A stretch of DNA of 9,054 nt from Candidatus Poseidoniaceae archaeon (GTDB lineage: Archaea; Thermoplasmatota; Poseidoniia; Poseidoniales; Poseidoniaceae). The stretch covers positions 1-9,054 of the forward strand of contig DUJJ01000139.1 in NCBI GenBank assembly GCA_013329865.1, written 5' to 3'. A program made the position numbers and the translations under genes. Numbering within the stretch: the first letter of the stretch is position 1; each line of letters begins with the position of its first letter. Below, piece by piece: positions 5,642 to 9,054 of this stretch. A model generated the notes under the pieces. The model did no database searches and was not told the origin of the DNA. It worked only from the letters and a program-made list of their open reading frames with translations.

Positions 5642-6880
5642 ATGGCGAGAAAACTTCCCACACAACCAACCGTCAACATCGGACTAGTAGGTCATGTTGA
5701 CCACGGAAAGACAACTTTAACCAAAGCTCTATCTGGAGTTTGGACTGACACTCACTCTGAAGAAAGGAAGCGTGGTATATCAATTAAGTTAGGATACGCT
5801 GACACTGCATTTTATCAATCCAAAGATGGGAAATATTACTGCTCCGGGAAAAATCCAACTGGAAAAAAAGACGTTGCTGCTGAGTTATGCAGAGTTGTAT
5901 CTTTTGTTGACGCCCCAGGCCACGAAACGCTGATGGCGATTATGATTACTGGTGCATCTATTATGGATGGCGCAATGTTGATGGTCGCAGCCAATGAAAA
6001 GTGTCCACAACCTCAAACTCGAGAACACCTGATGGCACTCAATATGTCTGGTATCAAGAACATCGTCGTAGTTCAAAACAAAATTGATCTCGTCACTCGA
6101 GAACGGGCAATTGAATCTTTTCAAGAGATTACAGAATTTCTCAAAGGAACTGTTGCCGAAGGTGCACCAATCATACCCGTTTCAGCCCACCATGATGTGA
6201 ATCTTGACATACTCATCGACGCAATAGAAAGGACGATTCCTACCCCTGAAAGAGACGAGAAAGAGACTCCACTGATGCACGTTGCTAGGTCGTTTGATAT
6301 TAACCGGCCTGGAACTAGACCTACCCAACTCAAGGGTGGCGTAATCGGAGGTAGCATAGTTAGAGGTGAATTCAAGGTTGGTGATGAGATAGAAATCGGC
6401 CCCGGAAAGAAAATTGTTCAAGGGTCAAAAACTAGGTGGGAACCAATCAAGGCTACTGTAACAAGTATGCAAGGTGGGGGCTTGAGCCTTGACACCATGC
6501 ATGCCGGTGGCTTATGTGGCCTTGCTACACAACTTGACCCCTCGGTTACCACGTCAGATAATCTGTCTGGACAGGTGGTTTCCATTGCTGGATTACTTCC
6601 TGAAACCAGAGATTCTATTGAAATATCCGTCCACCTTATGGAAACCATGGTCTCTACTGATGGCTCAAAACCAGAAAAAATTCACCCGCTTAGAAATAAT
6701 GAGATGCTAATGATTAATGTTGCAACAGCCACTTCTGTTGGTGTGACAAGAAATGCCGAAAAGACTCGAACTGCGCTAGAGTTGAGACTCCCTATTTGTG
6801 TTGATGCTGGTGAGCGAGTCTCACTATCTCGAAGAATCGGCTCACGCTGGCGATTGATTGGTTACGGTATTATTCAATAG
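5642..6880 (+). CDS. eif2g: Translation initiation factor aIF2, gamma subunit (GTPase)
   Basis: The GTP-binding core of the aIF2 heterotrimer, which brings initiator methionyl-tRNA to the small ribosomal subunit. 412 residues: G1 GHVDHGKT (17-24), switch I EERKRGI (40-46), G3 DAPGH (90-94), G4 NKID (146-149) and G5 SAHHDVN (181-187). The domain II stretch GTRPTQLKGGVIGGSI and the C-terminal barrel ending SRWRLIGYGII follow. The zinc knuckle normally found between switch I and G3, with two CxxC pairs, is reduced: only Cys67 and Cys83 remain, 16 residues apart, around a GKNPTGKKD loop, so zinc binding is doubtful. ATG 5642 is chosen because AGGGGTG (5629-5635) is 6 bases upstream. GTG 5633 is in frame but overlaps that site. 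The PIN nuclease gene follows after 8 bases. Confidence 0.96.
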   Translation: MARKLPTQPTVNIGLVGHVDHGKTTLTKALSGVWTDTHSEERKRGISIKLGYADTAFYQSKDGKYYCSGKNPTGKKDVAAELCRVVSFVDAPGHETLMAIMITGASIMDGAMLMVAANEKCPQPQTREHLMALNMSGIKNIVVVQNKIDLVTRERAIESFQEITEFLKGTVAEGAPIIPVSAHHDVNLDILIDAIERTIPTPERDEKETPLMHVARSFDINRPGTRPTQLKGGVIGGSIVRGEFKVGDEIEIGPGKKIVQGSKTRWEPIKATVTSMQGGGLSLDTMHAGGLCGLATQLDPSVTTSDNLSGQVVSIAGLLPETRDSIEISVHLMETMVSTDGSKPEKIHPLRNNEMLMINVATATSVGVTRNAEKTRTALELRLPICVDAGERVSLSRRIGSRWRLIGYGIIQ

Positions 6881-6888
6881 GCGGTACA

Positions 6889-7269
6889 ATGACTCAACAA
6901 ATCATCGTCGACAGTTGTGGTTGGGTTGCAATCATTGATTCAAAAATAAATTTCGAGGCTGAACTTGAGCGCATATTTGGTAATTTCACTCTGATGTTGA
7001 CAGAATCGGTATGTAATGAATTGACCGACATAGACGCATCAAGATCACGAAAAAATTCCCTCTTAATGGATTTGCTCAAGCATAAGTCGGCCCCTATACA
7101 ATCGAAACTAGTTGGTCACACTGATGATCATATATTCGAATTAGCAGAATCGGGTAACTATGCTGTTCTTACTATTGACAAGGTTTTGAAAAAGCGATTA
7201 TACCAGCGTGGAATTGATGTTGTAGAGGTTGCTAAGAACCAACATCTTAGACTCATTGAGGGTCTATAG
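6889..7269 (+). CDS. PIN-domain ribonuclease, Fcf1/Utp24-like
   Basis: 126 residues form one PIN domain. Probable metal-binding acids are Asp8 (IIVDSCGW), Glu44 (ESVCNEL), Asp79/Asp80 (GHTDDHI) and Asp97 (LTIDKVLKKRL). The last motif, with KKRLYQRGIDVV after it, matches the archaeal relatives of eukaryotic Fcf1/Utp24, which cut pre-18S rRNA. A position directly after aIF2 gamma is typical of this archaeal group and argues against a VapC toxin: no antitoxin gene is adjacent. A role in rRNA processing is inferred from family and context, not shown. The start is ATG 6889, 8 bases after the aIF2 gamma stop with a weak GGCGG upstream. It converges on the DUF357 gene, leaving only 5 bases between stop codons. 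Confidence 0.88.
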   Translation: MTQQIIVDSCGWVAIIDSKINFEAELERIFGNFTLMLTESVCNELTDIDASRSRKNSLLMDLLKHKSAPIQSKLVGHTDDHIFELAESGNYAVLTIDKVLKKRLYQRGIDVVEVAKNQHLRLIEGL

Positions 7270-7274
7270 AACAG

Positions 7275-7574
7275 TTACGGTAGAGTGAAAAGATGGTCGT
7301 CACCATGGCCGTCTAGCAAACGCAGTTTTATGCCTGCATCAATCCATGCATGAGCATAGTTTATCGCTCCAAAAGCGCGAATATAATCACCAATATCGAA
7401 GAAGTATTGTGCATCACTAGCATAATCATCAGCCATCTTGAGTAATATGGATAACATTTTACCTTGTTCAGATTCTGGTTTGTGGATAGCAGTTGCTTTT
7501 TGCCTAGCTGTTGAGGTTAAATCTAGATAATGCTTAACCTTTTGAGGAGTAATTGTATCATTGATTTCCTTCAT
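7275..7574 (-). CDS. DUF357 family protein
   Basis: 99 residues, all helical in character, of an archaeal family with no assigned function. Its signature is clear: SEQGKMLSILLKMADDYASD (35-54), then DAQYFFDIGDYIRAFGAINYAHAW, ending in WIDAGIKLRLLD and DDHLFTLP. Conserved acidic and aromatic residues within paired helices are what define the family. Translation starts at ATG 7574, overlapping the propeller gene's stop as ATGA, with a strong AGGAGG (7587-7582) 7 bases upstream inside the end of that gene. It is therefore the last gene of the - strand operon and is probably translationally coupled. No membrane segment or signal peptide is present. Confidence 0.85.
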   Translation of the reverse strand: MKEINDTITPQKVKHYLDLTSTARQKATAIHKPESEQGKMLSILLKMADDYASDAQYFFDIGDYIRAFGAINYAHAWIDAGIKLRLLDGHGDDHLFTLP

Positions 7575-8620
7575 TCGCCACCCTCCTTCTGACGCTTTAG
7601 CAGGCGTTTCACATCTTCCTGCCGCCCAAGTGATTGGTACAACTCTACGGCCAGAGACAATCTGCCCTCATCCTCTGCTTGCCGAGCTTTATCGAACATA
7701 GACTTTCTTTCGTCCCAATCGCGTGCGATTGCCGCTTCTGCCGCTGCTCTGTATCGGCTTTCTCGTTCTGAGTCGGCCAAGTGAGGCGCTTTCCACATTC
7801 GAATGAGACCATTTCTGGTGGCAGTAACCATGCTATCAGTGGTGACTTTTTGTAGCAAGTCGCCCAAGTCCATTGCTTGACCCAAGACACCATCGCTTTC
7901 ACCTTGTATGCCAGATAGATGGTATAGTAAGCCCTCAATACCCAAAACCCACCAGCCATCACCACACCGGATTCCTTCCATTGGCTCAAGAGAATCTGAT
8001 TGTAATTTTTCTATGTAATCCCACCCGAATGGATGTGGTACACCTTCCCATATCTCACCTGAACTTGTTTGTAACAACAACCGCCCCTGATCTAGTCTTG
8101 ACACCCAACTCCATATTCTATCCTCAAGGCAGCGCTTTGAGTAATTATTGCCAAGCCTGCCACACCATAGCCTACCGTCACCTGACTGCCAAAGTATGTG
8201 CTCTCTATCCAGCCAACCAACCAATCTCCTAACTTTACCGGTTTTGAAACGTTTTATTCCAACCCCCTCATGGGAAAATAGGTGTAATTGACCCTCTTTA
8301 CCAGATAGTATCCAACCACCGCCAGGGCGGGCAAGAACGTCATTAAATCCTCCAAACGTCGACCTGCCCTCGTGTAACATCCGGCCATCTGTCGTCGAGA
8401 TAACATAGAACCCATGCGCTGCTAGGGCGGCCAAAACTCCATTCTGGTAGTGTATTGAATGAACTCTGAACAAGGTTTTCACGGTCCACCTAATCTGTCC
8501 ATTTGACTCAATCAAAGTCAGTTCCAAACCATTGCTCACCACGACTCCACCCTCAACTGCAGCAATGGCAGAAATTCGCTCAGACGCTTGCCATGACCAT
8601 GAAATGCTCCAAGACATCAC
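7571..8620 (-). CDS. Uncharacterised beta-propeller protein with a short C-terminal helical-repeat tail
   Basis: 349 residues that I do not recognise as a named family. Residues ~10-280 consist of short strands in a repeating pattern of hydrophobic strand, Gly/Asp turn and aromatic strand (for example VVVSNGLELTLIESNGQIRW, GWILSGKEGQLHLFSHEG, LWQSGDGRLWCGRL, LLQTSSGEIWEG, ATRNGLIRMWKAP). This is typical of WD40/PQQ-like propellers of about six or seven blades. Residues ~283-349 are charged helices, with AEDEGRLSLAVELYQSLGRQEDVKRLL resembling one TPR/solenoid hairpin. No signal peptide or membrane segment is visible, so it is probably a cytosolic scaffold. The start is GTG 8620 (GTGATG; ATG 8617 is equally possible), overlapping the upstream stop as GTGA, with GGAG 8 bases before it. 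The 3' end overlaps the DUF357 start. Confidence 0.75.
   Translation of the reverse strand: MMSWSISWSWQASERISAIAAVEGGVVVSNGLELTLIESNGQIRWTVKTLFRVHSIHYQNGVLAALAAHGFYVISTTDGRMLHEGRSTFGGFNDVLARPGGGWILSGKEGQLHLFSHEGVGIKRFKTGKVRRLVGWLDREHILWQSGDGRLWCGRLGNNYSKRCLEDRIWSWVSRLDQGRLLLQTSSGEIWEGVPHPFGWDYIEKLQSDSLEPMEGIRCGDGWWVLGIEGLLYHLSGIQGESDGVLGQAMDLGDLLQKVTTDSMVTATRNGLIRMWKAPHLADSERESRYRAAAEAAIARDWDERKSMFDKARQAEDEGRLSLAVELYQSLGRQEDVKRLLKRQKEGGE
7582..7587 (-). promoter_or_regulatory. Ribosome binding site for the DUF357 gene
   Basis: AGGAGG on the - strand lies inside the last codons of the propeller gene, 7 bases before ATG 7574. It shows that DUF357 can recruit ribosomes itself as well as by coupling to the ATGA overlap. 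Confidence 0.6.
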
Positions 8621-9054
8621 GCATCACTCTCCAATATTCCCCAGGCAATGAGTTGGGCCTTGGCTGACTGAGTCAATTCATAATATCGGCTACGTCCTTT
8701 CATTCGGGCATTTAGGATGCCGGATTTCAACAGTTTGTTGCTAATTTGAGACAACCTAGGGCGCTTGATCTCTAGGTGTGCCAAGATTTCTTTATCACTT
8801 GGTGAGTATTTTCTTACTTTAGCTATGGAGACTATGTACGATTCACTTGCACTAAGCGACGATAACGCCACCGGATTCAACGGATAATCGACTTTTTCTG
8901 CGTATTTATCATTGCTTAAACCTAGCAGTGATTCAATAAAATTACCACGCTTTATCGGTGTTTTACTATCTCTAGGTTTGATTAACTCTGACAGTAGTGA
9001 TATCAACTTATTTACTTCGCTACTACCTAATGCTTGGTCAGTTTGGTGATTAAC
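8617..9054 (-). CDS. Winged-helix DNA-binding protein, N-terminus cut by the window edge
   Basis: The frame is open to the right edge, giving 145 residues and a TGA at 8619-8617. The only internal start before residue 17 is TTG 9006, which lacks a ribosome binding site, so the gene probably begins outside the window. Residues ~69-140 read as a winged helix: SASESYIVSIAKVRKY (helix 1), SDKEILAHLEI, then the recognition-helix-like RPRLSQISNKLLKSGIL, and the basic wing NARMKGRSRYYELTQSAK. This is the MarR/ArsR-like pattern seen in many archaeal regulators. The preceding ~65 residues are polar and unassigned. It overlaps the propeller gene start by four bases, so it belongs to the same transcript, and it might regulate that operon; that last point is only inference. 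Confidence 0.72.
   Translation of the reverse strand, partial: VNHQTDQALGSSEVNKLISLLSELIKPRDSKTPIKRGNFIESLLGLSNDKYAEKVDYPLNPVALSSLSASESYIVSIAKVRKYSPSDKEILAHLEIKRPRLSQISNKLLKSGILNARMKGRSRYYELTQSAKAQLIAWGILESDA

Noticed and set aside
6889..7269. VapC toxin of a toxin-antitoxin pair
   Set aside because: No antitoxin-like small gene precedes it. The TIDK...KKRL motif and the position after aIF2 gamma fit the Fcf1/Utp24-like rRNA-processing group instead.
7873..8232. 119-residue + strand open frame inside the propeller gene
   Set aside because: Composition is biased and lacks domain pattern. The opposite strand encodes a well-patterned protein with operon overlaps at both ends.

Overview
The window looks like a chromosomal piece of a mesophilic euryarchaeon. 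The archaeal markers are an Orc1/Cdc6 initiator, diphthamide enzyme Dph2, ribosomal protein S6e, initiation factor aIF2 gamma, an Fcf1/Utp24-type PIN nuclease, an archaeal-type hypoxanthine/guanine phosphoribosyltransferase and a DUF357 protein. The base composition is moderately AT-rich, the genes are tightly packed, a flavin acyl-CoA dehydrogenase is present, and GGAG/GGTGA ribosome binding sites often precede TTG starts. Together these suggest a marine Thermoplasmatota-like lineage (Marine Group II/III type). That placement is inference; there is no rRNA in the window to confirm it.

Layout. (1) 1-348, + strand: the C-terminal end of an unrecognised protein with an OB-fold-like tail. It meets, stop codon to stop codon, (2) an acyl-CoA dehydrogenase on the - strand (349-1518). 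(3) A divergent promoter region of about 120 bases separates that gene from a long + strand block: a GcvH-like lipoyl-domain protein, Hpt, Dph2, Orc1/Cdc6, S6e, aIF2 gamma and a PIN nuclease (1639-7269). The first three genes are nearly contiguous and probably one transcript. S6e-aIF2 gamma-PIN is a translation/ribosome-biogenesis cluster of a kind common in archaea and may have its own promoter near 5069. (4) After a 5-base convergent junction, a - strand operon runs in from the right edge: a winged-helix protein (cut by the edge), a beta-propeller protein and a DUF357 protein, joined by GTGA and ATGA stop/start overlaps.

Most genes are housekeeping, and I see no mobile element, CRISPR array, tRNA or rRNA. 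The points most worth a second look are: the GcvH-like protein with Glu where the lipoylated Lys should be; the 5' end of cdc6, where a strong ribosome binding site leads into a 7-codon frame that becomes a plausible longer Cdc6 N-terminus if one base is skipped, and where a perfect 7-bp inverted repeat overlaps; two copies of a sequence complementary to the S6e ribosome binding site just upstream of it; an aIF2 gamma without its four-cysteine zinc knuckle; and the uncharacterised winged-helix/propeller/DUF357 operon.
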